Shown: positions 1 through 11,547, numbered from the stretch's first letter. The stretch: DNA of 64,000 nt from Adiantum capillus-veneris (GCA_014529385.2 CM043949.1:146735850-146799849); one strand, 5' to 3'. Translations and numbers: made by a program. The notes: generated from the sequence alone by a model not told the origin.

Positions 1-350
1 GCTCTTGGCTATGGATGCAAATCCACACAAGAGAATGCTTATGCTTGCTTATCAATATCTCTAATCTCATTATCATTATGCTAAGCTATGCTACAAGAGC
101 TATGAGTGATTATGTGCAAGGAGGTATTGCTTTCTCGTAGAGATACTTTTACTTCTCTCTTCTTCCTCACTCCCTACCATCTCTCCTCACCTTTCATGGT
201 GTTTGAGGTCTTGGGATTGAGGCTGGGCATTTTTCAAGTTCATGCTAATCATGTTTACTGTTGTTGTTATCCTAATGCTTGGTGAGTGAAGCTTGCCATC
301 TTCACCTCATCAAAAAGGTCTCAAGGAACACAATCCCTTGTGGCCACTCT
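1..350 (+). repeat. Old diverged LTR fragment, Gy1 family
   Basis: This stretch reads as a diverged copy of the 3' half of the Gy1 LTR (compare 6696-7050 and 16475-16800). The landmarks occur in the same order: CTCTTGGCTATGGA near the start, a pyrimidine-rich run, TCTTGGGATTGAGGC, and CAAGGAACACAA near the end. It has no coding content and is cut by the window edge. Bases 351-457 hold nothing recognisable apart from the C-run that forms the Gy1 target duplication. Confidence 0.6.
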
Positions 351-1190
351 TGCTGGGGGCCCTGGGGGCCTTTACATGGGAAAAATTTGCAAAATTATTG
401 TGTATAAGCATGAGATAAGGATGTAAGTTAGATGTACAGAGAGCAAGAGCTCCCCCCTGTCATTAAATCTAATATCTAACCAACCCATATTATTTTCTCA
501 TATTAAACTGATCATTTAATGTGGGATAATAAACGAGAACAAGGGTTACAATATAAACATGATCTATCTCAACACGGGGCCAATGGTAAAGGGGCCCAAA
601 TGAGAGATGGTCTGTCAAAGAGCAAGGTTAACTAATGGAGCTTAAAATACCTTAGGGTTAGCTTCATTAAAGACCTCCAATGGTTAGTGTGAAAAGTCCT
701 TTGACCTTAGGCAAGCTAGGGCTGAGATTGAGGTAGGAACCCGACGTAAACTTACCTTGGACCTTAGGCAAGTTAGGGCTGAGCTCGACCTAAACTTGCC
801 TTTGACCTTAGTCAAGCTAGGGCTGAGCTTGAGGTGGGAACTCCACCTAAGGTGCTTGTCATGCTTGATGACTAAGGTACTTGAGGTACTTGTCATACTT
901 AATGAGGAAGGTGCTGAGAAGCTTCCTATGCATAGGGGATAAGGTGCTTGAGTCAAAAAGAGACCCTACAAACTTAATGAGGAAGTTGCTTGAGAAGCTT
1001 CCTATGCATGGGGGGTAAGGTGCTTGAGTCAAAAAAAGACCCTACAAACTTAATGAGGAAGTTGCTTGAGAAGCTTCCTATGCATGAAAGTCCCAAAGTT
1101 AGGGGAATCTTTGACCTAACCTTCCACTCACCCAAAGGGCACATGGGACACATGTCCGACAATCACTAAGCTTAACCACATGGTGTGCTT

Positions 1191-1417
1191 TGTTACCATA
1201 TACATGTGGTAGTGATGTGTGTGAACACACTAGGACCGCCGGGGCATTTTTTCCCTCTTTAGGAGGTTTTTTCCCCCGTGCATTGTATATACGCCCATCA
1301 CTCTAGGGCTATCTATCTTTCCATTGCACACTAAGTAACACACTCTCTATTGTGTGCCTTGAGCTTCCTTCGTCTTCTCCAAGCTGTGTGTGTTTCTCTG
1401 CAACCCTAATTCCAACA
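1191..1417 (+). repeat. Cp1 5' LTR
   Basis: A 227-bp TG...CA LTR with inverted ends TGTT...AACA. A TATA-like TGTATATACG (about 1286) is the probable promoter core. A small inverted repeat, GTGTGTGAACACAC, lies near 1217-1230. I see no difference from the 3' copy. Confidence 0.95.
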
Positions 1418-1419
1418 AT

Positions 1420-1431
1420 TGGTATCAGAGC
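1420..1431 (+). other. Cp1 primer-binding site
   Basis: TGGTATCAGAGC, two bases after the LTR, is the standard complement of the 3' end of initiator tRNA-Met used by plant LTR retrotransposons. Confidence 0.95.
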
Positions 1432-1757
1432 AGGTCACGTCCTCCCGGGCTTAGTCGCCAGCTGCTCCAGCACACGCCTGCTCACTTTCTCCGATTTCAG
1501 TGAGCTTTGGCGAGCGTTCGCAGGTCGACAAATATTTCGGGCTCAGAATTTTGATTTGGGCTCATTTCGGCCTCCGTTTCCACTACGGGCAGTACTGCAC
1601 AGGTTATTTCGTCATTTTGTGCAGATTTTCTGTCAGTGCCGTTTTCTGCATAACAGGTGCCTTATAGTCTTCTACGGTTTGTGCTATATAGCACAAGTTG
1701 TTCCCGCTGCATTTCTCCTATTTTCGGGCAGTTTTCACATCAGGTGCATCATTTACC

Positions 1758-4700
1758 ATGGCTGACAACAACAACACAGATGTGTTCAAGATGTTTGCTG
1801 CTGAGGACAGGTTGGATGGGGACAACTACCCTATGTGGGCTTATATGATGCAACACGTTCTTGTGTCAAAAGGTGTCTGGAACATTGTGCAGGGCATTGA
1901 TGTACGTCCTGGTTCTGAAGATGTAGGCGATATTGAGGATGTTGCAGGTCTTGCTGCAAGGATTGCAGCTGTTAGAGTTGTTTTGCCTACAGCAGAACAA
2001 GCTCGTTGGGATGTTAAGGATGCGCAGGCTCATGCATTGATTGCGTTGTCTGTGAAGCGCACCATTATTCCTCACATCCGTTCAGCAAAATCTGCAAAAC
2101 AGGCTTGGGATATTCTAGCAGGTCTTTATGCAAGCCGCAATGAGGCTAAAATTGCTTTGCTGCGTAAAGAGCTAGAGTCGAAGATTATGCATGAGGAAGA
2201 TGATATGGACACTTTCCTTGCTAGTGTCAAGGATATCAATGAGCAACTCATTTCTGCAGGTGAAGTCATTTCTGACAGTTCCCTTGTGCAGACTGTTCTT
2301 GATGCCTTACCAGATTCCTACCAGACTTTTGCTAGTACTTGGAGACTGATGACCCAAGGAAATCCTGAAGTTGTCAAGTTTGATGCATTATGCACATTGC
2401 TGTTGCAAGAGTCACTTTCTAGAAAAAACAGGACTAGGCAGCGTGCAGTTGAACAGGCTTTTATTGCTTCTCAAAGAAAGGGTGGTAACAGTAATGCAGC
2501 CACTTCTTATGGTTCTGCTGCGAGTGGCAAAAATTCTGTTCCTAATGCTTCTGCTGGCAGCACTTCGTCTGGCAATTCTGGTGATAAGGGCAAAAAGAAG
2601 ATGCGTTGCCATTATTGTAAAGCCAATGATCACTTGATCAAGTCGTGTCCTAAGTTGAAGGCCAAAGAGGCTAAGAAGAAAGAGGGTGGTTCCACTGCAA
2701 ATGCTGGTTCCACTACAAATGCAGCCATTGTTGAGTCTTCTCTGAAAGGAGATTGTGATGCTGATGTTGATGCAGAATGGGCTTTTAGCGCAGAGTGCAC
2801 TTACAATCCTGTTGTCCATGATGCATGCTTGTCAGTTGCTGCAGATTCACATGTGTGGTATTTCGACAGTGGTGCTACAAAGCACATTACCTCACATCGT
2901 GAATTGTTTACCTCTCTCGAGTCTGTCCCTCATGGGAATTCAGTCACTTGTGCCAACAACGCCTCTTATCCAGTTCAGGGAGTTGGAAAGATTGTGCTCA
3001 CTGCTGCTAATGGCAGTTCCTTCACACTTGTTGATGCACTTTATGTACCTGGGATCAAGAAGAATCTCTTGTCTGTATCCGCACTTGCTAGACTTGGACT
3101 TGTAGTCAAATTTGTGGATGACAGATGTACAGTTCATGATCTCAGTTTTGGTGATGAAATTGTTGCATCTGGGCTTTTGTGCCGTGGGCTGTATAAGCTC
3201 ACTTTGTATGACAAGTGTGGACAAAATTTTGCAAATGCTGTTGCAGATTCAAGGGCTATTTCAGATGCAAAACTTTGGCATGCACGTTTTGGTCATCTGA
3301 ATTTTGCCAGTTTGCTGCGTTTGCAGAAATCTGATATGGTTGCTTCTTTGCCGCCTCTTGAAGCACCTATCAAACATGTTTGTGAAGGCTGTATTCTGGG
3401 TAAAATGCAGCGTTCTAAGTTTCCAAAGGATGGTTCAGTTAGGGCCACATGCAGGTTGCAGCTTGTGCATAGTGACGTTTGTGGGCCCATGCAAACTCCG
3501 TCCTTGGGCAATTACCTGTACTTCGTGACTTTCATTGATGATTACTCCAGGCATGCGTGGGTATTTCCGCTTAAAGCGAAGTCCGAAGTTTTTATGTGCT
3601 TCAAACAATTTTTGGCTATGGCTGAAAATGTCTCAAAATGTACTATGGGCACCCTCCGTTCCGATCGAGGGGGGGAGTATATGTCTCATGAATTTAATGC
3701 ATTTCTGGCTAGTCGTGGGATAAAACACCAATGTACAGTGCCTTATACACCTCAGCAAAATGGTGTTGCTGAGAGGAAAAACAGGTCACTCACAGAAATG
3801 GCACGATGTATGGTCAAAAGTCAAGCTTTGCCGCATTCTTTTTGGCTTGAGGCCATCATGTGTGCCACTTATGTACTTAACAGGTGTCCTACGAAAGCTT
3901 TGCAGTCTATTACTCCATATGAAGCATGGCATGATAGAAAACCTTCTATTGAGCACATGCGTGTTTTTGGCTGTTTGGCATATGCTTTGGTGCCACAAGT
4001 GCAGCGCAGAAAATTGGATGATAAGGCTGTCAAATGTATTTTTGTTGGTTATAGTGCTGAAAGCAAAGGTTACAGGTTGTATCATCCGCAAACAAAACGT
4101 ATTTTGGTTTCACGGGATGTAGTGTTTGTGGAAGATTCTGTTCAACCCTTGCTGTCATGTACTAGAGACAGTAATGTAAGCTCACAGGACATTTATGACA
4201 CTTTGTTGCCTCTTTTCAGTGGTGGAAATACGAATGTAAGTTCCAATGAGGCAAATGTACAGCCTATGGGGGTTTCTGAAAATGTTTTAGAACAGCCTAT
4301 TACTGATGCAGATGTACATGATGTACTTGATGAGGAAAGGGCTGAAAATGAGCAGGCTAGAGGTATGCCAAAATGGCTGGTGCACACTTTGCGTGACAGT
4401 AAATTGGATGCACCTTTATCTAGTCGTACTCGTTCAGGCTCTCGCCATGCATCTTATGCATCAGATTGTTATGCTTTGGCTGTGTCTAGTTTACATGATG
4501 TTGAGGAGCCTCTGTCTTTTGATGAAGCACAGAATTCAGAAAATTGGATTGCTGCCATGAAATCAGAATATGATGCACTTATAGAGAATGACACATGGAC
4601 TTTATGTGATTTGCCTCCTGGCAAAAAGGCCATTGGTACGAAGTGGGTTTACAAGTTGAAACGCAAGCCGGATGGTGAGATCGATCGCCATAAGGCTCGA

Positions 4701-6044
4701 CTTGTTGCAAAGGGTTATGCACAACAAAAAGGCATAGATTATGAAGAGACTTTTGCTCCCACTTGTCGTATGACTACTGTGCGTTTTCTATGTGCATTGG
4801 CAGCTCATTTTGGTTGGGATGTACATCAATCAGACATTGTTACTGCTTTCTTGAATGGTGACATATTTGAGGAAGTTTATGTAACGCAGCCTCGCGGTTT
4901 TGTCATAAAAGGACAAGAGGACAAAGTGTGCAAATGTAAGAAGGCTTTGTATGGGTTGAAGCAATCTCCTCGTGCTTGGTATGAGAAAGCTGACACTCAT
5001 TTGGTTAAACGAGGCTTTCGTAACAGTCCAACAGAAAGCACATTGTATGTAAAGCGTGAGGATGATGTATTTCTCATTGTGGTTCTTTATGTTGATGATT
5101 TGCTGATCACTGGACCAAATGAGAGACATATTGTTGAATTTAAGGCTGATTTGAATGCTACTTTCAAGATGAAAGATTTGGGGCTGTTGCATCATTACTT
5201 GGGTATACAGTTTAAGCAGTGTGATGGTGGTATTGCCTTGTGTCAGAAAAGTTACATAGAGACATTGCTATGTAAGTTTGGACTTGAGGATTGCAAACCT
5301 ATTGCCACTCCCATGGAAACAGGTTTGAAGTTGAGTCTACATGATGCTGGCAATCCTGCTGATGTCACTCTTTACCAAACTGCTGTTGGCTGCCTCATTT
5401 ATGTATGCAACACGAGGCCAGATATTCAGTTTGCAGTCTCGCAGGTCAGCAGATTTATGCATAGCCCAGGGTCTAAGCATTGGCAGGCTGTCAAGAGGAT
5501 TTTCCGCTACCTTAGTGGCACTTTACATCTTGGCTTGTTTTATCCCAAGGGGGGATCATTGCCACCAGACTTACATGCTTTTTCGGACTCAGATTGGGCT
5601 GGTTGTTTTGACACGCGAGTGTCCACAAGTGGTTTTTGTTTCATGCTTGGCAGTTCATGTATATCATGGTTGAGCAAGAAGCAACCTACTGTGGCCACTT
5701 CGAGTTGTGAGGCTGAGTACAGGGCAGTCTTCACAGCTACGGTTGAGTGTGTATGGCTCAGACGCCTTATGGCTGACTTGGGTGTTGGACAGGACACTGC
5801 CAACACTATCTACACTGACAGTCAGAGCGCATTGGCAGTTGCGAGGAACCCAGTTTTTCATGCTCGCACAAAGCACATTGAGGTGCATTACCACTATGTC
5901 AGGGAGAGGCTCTCAGCAGGAGAGATCAGCTTGGCTTATGTGCCAACACAGGACAACCTTGCAGATCTTTTCACAAAGGCATTGTCTCGTGAGAAGCTAG
6001 AAGCTTTCCGCAAAGCTTTGGGCTTACTCCCCTTTGTGGACTGA
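1758..6044 (+). CDS. Copia gag-pol polyprotein (1428 aa)
   Basis: This polyprotein copies the element through an RNA intermediate in cytoplasmic particles and integrates the cDNA. I start it at ATG 1758, which sits in the strong context ACCATGG and begins MADNNNTDVF; the frame is open 20 codons further upstream. Domains in order are: UBN2-type gag in the first 230 residues; zinc knuckle CHYCKANDHLIKSC (284-297); aspartic protease with DSGATKHI (active D370); the HHCC zinc region with LWHARFGHL and CEGC; integrase catalytic D573, D636 and E672 (DDX35E spacing); RT with YVDD (D1113-D1114); RNase H with D1277, E1318 and D1354. It ends at TGA just before the polypurine tract. I see no stop, frameshift or missing catalytic residue. 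Single-frame gag-pol is normal for copia; how extra gag would be made is not visible. Confidence 0.95.
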   Translation: MADNNNTDVFKMFAAEDRLDGDNYPMWAYMMQHVLVSKGVWNIVQGIDVRPGSEDVGDIEDVAGLAARIAAVRVVLPTAEQARWDVKDAQAHALIALSVKRTIIPHIRSAKSAKQAWDILAGLYASRNEAKIALLRKELESKIMHEEDDMDTFLASVKDINEQLISAGEVISDSSLVQTVLDALPDSYQTFASTWRLMTQGNPEVVKFDALCTLLLQESLSRKNRTRQRAVEQAFIASQRKGGNSNAATSYGSAASGKNSVPNASAGSTSSGNSGDKGKKKMRCHYCKANDHLIKSCPKLKAKEAKKKEGGSTANAGSTTNAAIVESSLKGDCDADVDAEWAFSAECTYNPVVHDACLSVAADSHVWYFDSGATKHITSHRELFTSLESVPHGNSVTCANNASYPVQGVGKIVLTAANGSSFTLVDALYVPGIKKNLLSVSALARLGLVVKFVDDRCTVHDLSFGDEIVASGLLCRGLYKLTLYDKCGQNFANAVADSRAISDAKLWHARFGHLNFASLLRLQKSDMVASLPPLEAPIKHVCEGCILGKMQRSKFPKDGSVRATCRLQLVHSDVCGPMQTPSLGNYLYFVTFIDDYSRHAWVFPLKAKSEVFMCFKQFLAMAENVSKCTMGTLRSDRGGEYMSHEFNAFLASRGIKHQCTVPYTPQQNGVAERKNRSLTEMARCMVKSQALPHSFWLEAIMCATYVLNRCPTKALQSITPYEAWHDRKPSIEHMRVFGCLAYALVPQVQRRKLDDKAVKCIFVGYSAESKGYRLYHPQTKRILVSRDVVFVEDSVQPLLSCTRDSNVSSQDIYDTLLPLFSGGNTNVSSNEANVQPMGVSENVLEQPITDADVHDVLDEERAENEQARGMPKWLVHTLRDSKLDAPLSSRTRSGSRHASYASDCYALAVSSLHDVEEPLSFDEAQNSENWIAAMKSEYDALIENDTWTLCDLPPGKKAIGTKWVYKLKRKPDGEIDRHKARLVAKGYAQQKGIDYEETFAPTCRMTTVRFLCALAAHFGWDVHQSDIVTAFLNGDIFEEVYVTQPRGFVIKGQEDKVCKCKKALYGLKQSPRAWYEKADTHLVKRGFRNSPTESTLYVKREDDVFLIVVLYVDDLLITGPNERHIVEFKADLNATFKMKDLGLLHHYLGIQFKQCDGGIALCQKSYIETLLCKFGLEDCKPIATPMETGLKLSLHDAGNPADVTLYQTAVGCLIYVCNTRPDIQFAVSQVSRFMHSPGSKHWQAVKRIFRYLSGTLHLGLFYPKGGSLPPDLHAFSDSDWAGCFDTRVSTSGFCFMLGSSCISWLSKKQPTVATSSCEAEYRAVFTATVECVWLRRLMADLGVGQDTANTIYTDSQSALAVARNPVFHARTKHIEVHYHYVRERLSAGEISLAYVPTQDNLADLFTKALSREKLEAFRKALGLLPFVD

Positions 6045-6107
6045 TCCTGTCCTCAGGGCATGGCACTTCCCTTTACTCATGTGCCAGCTCTCGTTCACCG
6101 CATCACT

Positions 6108-6119
6108 CCAGGGGGGATT
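6108..6119 (+). other. Cp1 polypurine tract
   Basis: Purine-rich CAGGGGGGATT lies directly before the 3' LTR. It is the usual primer for plus-strand DNA synthesis. Confidence 0.85.
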
Positions 6120-6346
6120 TGTTACCATATACATGTGGTAGTGATGTGTGTGAACACACTAGGACCGCCGGGGCATTTTTTCCCTCTTTAGGAGGTTTTT
6201 TCCCCCGTGCATTGTATATACGCCCATCACTCTAGGGCTATCTATCTTTCCATTGCACACTAAGTAACACACTCTCTATTGTGTGCCTTGAGCTTCCTTC
6301 GTCTTCTCCAAGCTGTGTGTGTTTCTCTGCAACCCTAATTCCAACA
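6120..6346 (+). repeat. Cp1 3' LTR
   Basis: A 227-bp LTR that reads base-for-base the same as 1191-1417, followed by the TGCTT duplication and the resumed Gy1 LTR. Confidence 0.95.
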
Positions 6347-7345
6347 TGCTTGAATGCTATTGTTTGGGCTAAAGAGGGGTCCAATGAGCTTCTATTTCCA
6401 TCCAACAAATATCTAGATATTTTCAAGTTCTCTCTCTCTCTAAGGGGTAAGGAGGACACTTGTCAAAAGACTACCCATGTACTTGACTACATGTTGCATG
6501 TGATTGGCTAGGGGGAGAGGGGTCCAATAATCTTGAAGCATGTGGAAAAGCAATAACTCACCCCAAGCAAGCAAGGGGGATGCTAGGGGGATATACACCA
6601 CACTCACACTCATTTTTTGGAACCATTCTATCTTGGTGAAAGTTGAGGAACATCACCTCCTTCTCCAAGCTTGTGAGAAGTGAGAGCCTACATCAACACT
6701 CTTGGCTAGAGAATGCAAATCCAACCAAGATCCATGCTTAACTCTTGGCTAGAGAATGCAAATCCAACCAAGATCCATGCTTCAATGCTTAAGCTTGCCA
6801 TCTTCTCCATCTTCATTACTATGCTATTATGTATGCTAGCAAAAAGAGTAATGATAAGTGAGGAACTATATCTTTCTCCTATGGAATGTTTGTTCTTCCT
6901 CTTCCCTATCCTCATTCCCCGCTAGCTCTCTCCACCTTCAAATTTGTTTTTGGCCTTGGGACTGAGGCTTGGGATAGTTAATGCTTAAACAATGTTTATG
7001 TTATGCTTGAAGCTTTCCATCTTCATTGCATCACCTAGGTCACAAGGAACACAAAGATTATATTGTACCAAATCTCTCTTGATGGGAGAAACTATAATAC
7101 AAATAATGCCTATTGGAGATGGGACAGTATGAATCCGGTCCTCAACTATTGTCATGTTCTCTAAACTCTCTCTCTCTCTCTCTCTTGCAAAAGTATTGTT
7201 CATGCCAAGTTAACTAAGTACCATGCTTATGTTGCTACCATCAATTAAGTTCACCTGCTATGCTCACAAAGTAACCTCATAAAAGTGCTTCATCTAATTT
7301 CCTAATTCCGCTACCCTTAAAATTCATAGGCCATTTTCATTACAT

Positions 7346-7357
7346 TGGTATCAGAGC
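7346..7357 (+). other. Gy1 primer-binding site
   Basis: TGGTATCAGAGC, one base after the 5' LTR, is complementary to the initiator tRNA-Met 3' end. It fixes the LTR boundary and the plus orientation of Gy1. The leader from 7358 to 7740 shows nothing else recognisable. Confidence 0.9.
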
Positions 7358-7740
7358 ATTTGGTTTCTCTTTTCTTGCTTAAGAAGAGAGGTCCTTAAGT
7401 AGCCTATTAATGGTTGATTTTGTTAATTATATTAGGGTAAGTGGGACTGGGATCTATTATAGGTTTTGTTGAGCCCATTGTGTGGGATATGGTGCACAAC
7501 TCAGGAGCTTTGGTCTTAATAATGGAGTCTCTTTAGACTTTCCTACGGCTTTACCAATATTGAGCCATAAGAAGTCTGAAAGGAGCTATCCCTCAGTAAC
7601 TTCTCTATGTTATACTCACTCCACTACTCGAGCCATGGGTGTAGATACTTAAGTGCCTATTTTCAAAGGCTAAGACGAGTAGCAACTAAGGATTTGAATT
7701 GCCAAAGCATACACTAAGTAAACACATAAGCTTAATTAGC

Positions 7741-7973
7741 ATGGCTAACAATAACCAAGAGATTAGAATGAACATTGTTAACTTTGATTTTGCACATGAA
7801 GGTGCCAATGATGATGCCCCCATGTTTGTTAACTTTCTTGTCAGTAGGTTGCAACAAGCTATGGGCAACCCCACTTTGCAAGCCAAATTTATTCAACAAC
7901 TTCGTGCTTATGGGATTTCCTTTCCTCTCCAAGAGGAGAGAGAGCTTACGAGGCCTCTTGATGAGACCCCCAG
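7741..7973 (+). pseudogene. Gy1 gag, N-terminal piece
   Basis: The ORF opens MANNNQEIRMNIVNFDF at ATG 7741 and carries a helical stretch, FVNFLVSRLQQAMGNP, typical of the start of a chromovirus gag. The host frame is cut at 7973 by NA1. The residues that follow in the open frame are encoded by the NA1 LTR, not by gag. The gag resumes at 11830. I recognise it mainly by position after the primer site and by continuity with the 11830 segment. Confidence 0.65.
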
Positions 7974-8114
7974 TGAAAGGGCAAGGGAATTGAACATGCT
8001 CATCACCACCCAGCCATGCCTATATAAGCCCTTGGCCTTCTAAATATAGGGACCCCCTTGACTGCATGTCCATCCTGGCCCTTGGCCGTGCCTAGTCCTA
8101 CCCTTGGCATGACA
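7974..8114 (-). repeat. NA1 3' LTR
   Basis: A 141-bp LTR; on the minus strand it begins TGTCATGCCAAGG and ends CCCTTTCA. It contains a TATA-like stretch, and its plus-strand text CCTTCTAAATATAGGGACCC also occurs in the other LTR. Confidence 0.85.
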
Positions 8115-11100
8115 TTACTCCCCCCTTGGAGAAGCGTTTTCATCCTCGAAAACAAGAGTGATGATACATTAATGTTTTCTAGAGTGGCATCCTTCATGGA
8201 TCCAACTGTTTGGTTGACCAGAACATGGTTCAACAAGAGGTTCAATGAAACCAAGAGTAACATCTTGATTTTTCTCATTGTTGTCCAGTTGCAACCGTCT
8301 TGTGTTGCCAGTTCCTATCCAATCATAGTATGTAGACTCCATTTAGAACACACATGAGTATGCAAAACGAGTTATTACACAGAGATGTACCCTAAAGAGT
8401 ACCTCTTTTCACTTTCCATGAAAGTAACTTGCTAACATGACTCATCAGCCAAGTTTAAGTCTTTGACTTGTTTTCCAATTCCAACAGCAAACAACCCCAC
8501 CATAACTAGTGTTCAAGGTTGAGAACTTGATTTAAACATGAAGAGACTACACCTAGTCGCAACCATGCTTAAATATTTATAAACCAACTCCAAGGAGAGC
8601 AATAAATGCTTACTAATTGGATCGTGTGGTGCTAACGTACGCACTTGCATATCTTTTAGCACAAGATTACACTTTGTAACCTGCATATCCCCTTGGATAA
8701 GTGACAGTACTGCGGTGTGTTTCCCCCATGGTTTACAACCAATCTTTCCAGATGGCTGGTAAACGGGAATGACAATATCGTACCAGATTGCTGAGGAATC
8801 AACAATTGGATGAATAACCATCGTGTTAACTTGAAAAATCTACAAGCATCCAAACCGAGCCATGACCTCTATTGGTGATTGGTAGACCGAAAAGTAAACT
8901 CATTGATATACTGCACAGAGAGTGCAAAATACTTCATAAGCAACAAGTTGAGGAATATTCATGCCATTCCAAATCAGCCTTTGCTAAACACTAGGGCCCA
9001 TAACACCTAGTGTGCATGCATTTAGCAAAAAACAGATCCAAACCTGTATATCCATGGTGATCCTTGCCAATACTTATGGCAAATGTGATGCGCCTAGCAC
9101 ACATTAAAAAGGAATGTAAATAGTTCTGAAAAGAAACTAAATACTTTTAGTTGCAATCTTTTGCAAGCCTGCTGGCTAAAACGTCTGAACCATAATAGAA
9201 GGTGAAACATTGATCACTTTTAGGTACAAATAATGAAACTTTTTCATTAACAACTTAGAGCCTTGCTATATGTATAAACAACCATCTGTAATGTTGTTTA
9301 GCAGTACTTGTACCTGAACAAGTCATTCTAAGTATCCGACCATTTCTAGCCTTTGAAATTTCTCCTGATACATCGTGTTGAAAATGGTCTAGAAAATAGA
9401 TTTGACCAGAACCTAGGGACTTTGTCGTGACACATATTTGAAATAATGGGCGCCAGTGTCAGTCCAACGACTCATATTCTCCACATGTGGAATATGTCTC
9501 ATGTAAGGATGTTTAAAAAGAACATCCTTCAAGTACAAGGTGTACTTGTGTGTGGAGGTAACTCTAAACACTCCGCGACAAGAGTGAGAGGACCCTCATT
9601 CATTGCTCCACATTGGCTAAACCGAACTCCTTGAGTCCCTAGACCATGTTGTATCCCATGTGACAACAGGTGCCAAATCGAATCCTACAAGTGGATTCAT
9701 AACAGCATAATGTACATTGGACACCACGGCCCAAAATACTTGTTTTGACATGCCCTTGGCATGGCCCTGGGGATTGAACTAAAAGTTCAGTCACCCGTAT
9801 TCAAATGCACAGGAGTACGTCTCCCACCTGTGAAAAAATCAAGCAACATTGCACTGGGAACCCTGTGTGTTGCCTTCGCAATCCAAACCCGTTGGGTAAA
9901 ATCTACGAAGTCAAACCACTTTGTAAGACCCTTTGTAGAAACTGCTTAACTAGTAGGTAATGGTAAACAACATAGTCAACCGTGTACAGGATGATGAGAA
10001 TCAATTTGAAAAGCTGAAGTAAGCACCCGTGGGGTCTTACCCCAAAACAATGCGTCCATAGACACTCGTAGTGCTATAGAGAGAGAGAGAACAAGAGCAT
10101 GCTCCCTAGCAAGCTGCAATGGCTTGGAAACGAGTATGCATCCAATCTGTGAAGCCAAGGAATCTTGATTTCCTCCGCCTTGAGATAGCACAACGAGGAG
10201 AGATCAAAAATTAACAAACCGACGTAAGACAGAAATCGGTTTATTGGGGTGTCGCTTTAAGGATCTTGCTCCTGAAATGTTTCTAATGGTAGACAGTTAT
10301 GAAATTATACTTACCGGTCGGCCTTGCCGAATACGTAATCGAATATGTCACATGCTCTGCATGAGTTGCCTTTGTATCAACCTTCAACCTCCGAAGAACG
10401 TGAGTTGTCGAAGTATTGTGTACTCAAGCCGTGCTTGATATTGATCCCTCAACGAAACAGTGATTCTTTGCAAACAAAGTAATCAACAAAAGTTGAATGT
10501 GTACGGAACTGTCACAAGCCGTGCTTGTGCCTGCATGCAAGAGCTACCTAGCACGTTTGAAAACATGCATGAATCCTAAAACAAAAGCTACTGCATACCT
10601 TGGTGATGATCCCTGTTGACACTTGAGTCGTGCTTGAGGACTTGTTGTACCCATAACCATGGTCGTTACCATGGTAGGGTGTATCCTTGTCGATGGCAGC
10701 CTTGCTTGGTGTTGTGTATCTATAATAAGCCTTGCTCACACAAAATTTTGATAACAAAACTCTTAATTTACCTCAATCCCCGCGTCTTGAATCAACCAAT
10801 AACATCATCCTTGTGGTAATCTCTTTGTCGGGATTGCTCCATGCTGGAAGACATGGCCTTGCCATTGGCTTCCCAATTGCAAAGACGAGCATTACTTTTA
10901 TCCGCCATGGAAACCCATGGATGAGCAGCAATTGTGCTCCAGCAGCTTGTGTTCACGCCCACCATGGCAAAACCCTGCACGTGGGATGTCTTGTAGAGCT
11001 TGTGATGGTGGCCTTTGGCGCATGATGACATGCAACAGGATGTAGCCTCGCATGCATAGCATGGGCTGCAGCCCTTAGCAAGAGTGGGTGCCCAAAATAG

Positions 11101-11544
11101 GACGCCCAAACCTAGGTTCCAAAAAATAAAAATAAAAATTAACGTGTAAGTTTTGCCTGGCCATGGCGTTGCACAGAGCCGCCGACGAGGAGAGAGAAAA
11201 CGGTGATGGCGCCCTCCATGGGTCTCCGTTGCGGGCGAGTCTTTGACGAGATTTACTGGAGCCGCCATGGTGATTCCATCAAGATTAGCTAGGGCCATTT
11301 TCTCGTTGGGCAATTTCGCCAACTCTGTGTGTGCAAGGGGCGCTTCCCGCGAGCATCTCCCAAAACCGTGCAGCCAACTCTGTGTGTGTGCAAGCGGCGC
11401 TTCCCGCAAGCATCTCCCAACACAGTGCAGGCCTCATCCCAATCTTCCTCTTCCTCAAGTGCATGTAGCTTCATGCAAGCCCAAGAAATTGAGGCTTCGA
11501 ACTCCATGACCTTCAATCACCTCTCTTCGCTTTCTTCCATGAAG

Positions 11545-11547
<3 letters not shown>
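8115..11547 (-). other. NA1 interior, non-coding
   Basis: About 3.4 kb with only short ORFs that look random. It holds a small GA run (10078-10090) and a repeated short motif containing CGCTTCCCGC (11340-11350 and 11397-11408), part of two imperfect direct copies in 11325-11430. No coding signature was found on either strand. Confidence 0.6.

Larger units (their letters stand above)
1191..6346 (+). mobile_element. Cp1: intact Ty1/copia LTR retrotransposon
   Basis: This 5156-bp element lies between perfect 5-bp duplications TGCTT (1186-1190, 6347-6351). Its two 227-bp LTRs read identical throughout. The primer-binding site matches initiator tRNA-Met, a G-run polypurine tract precedes the 3' LTR, and a single uninterrupted gag-pol frame fills the interior. 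Domain order gag, protease, integrase, RT, RNase H defines the copia superfamily. Identical LTRs and an open frame mean very recent insertion, and nothing visible prevents it from being active. It sits inside the Gy1 5' LTR in the same orientation. Confidence 0.95.
458..7344 (+). repeat. Gy1 5' LTR, split by Cp1
   Basis: The LTR consists of 458-1190 joined to 6352-7344, about 1.73 kb without Cp1. It begins TGTCATTAAATC and ends CATTTTCATTACA. The left part holds about 50-bp degenerate tandem units (roughly 700-840, CCTTAGGCAAG...GGGCTGAGCTT) and about 75-bp units (roughly 940-1090, CTTCCTATGCATG). The right part has a 43-bp tandem duplication (6698-6740 and 6741-6783) that the 3' LTR lacks. 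A short CT microsatellite lies near 7170. Confidence 0.88.

Noticed and set aside
2412-2819. 135-aa minus-strand ORF within Cp1
   Set aside because: A shadow of the gag frame on the opposite strand.
10792-11409. 205-aa minus-strand ORF in NA1
   Set aside because: Built from a duplicated segment and low-complexity text, with no domain and no resemblance to gag.
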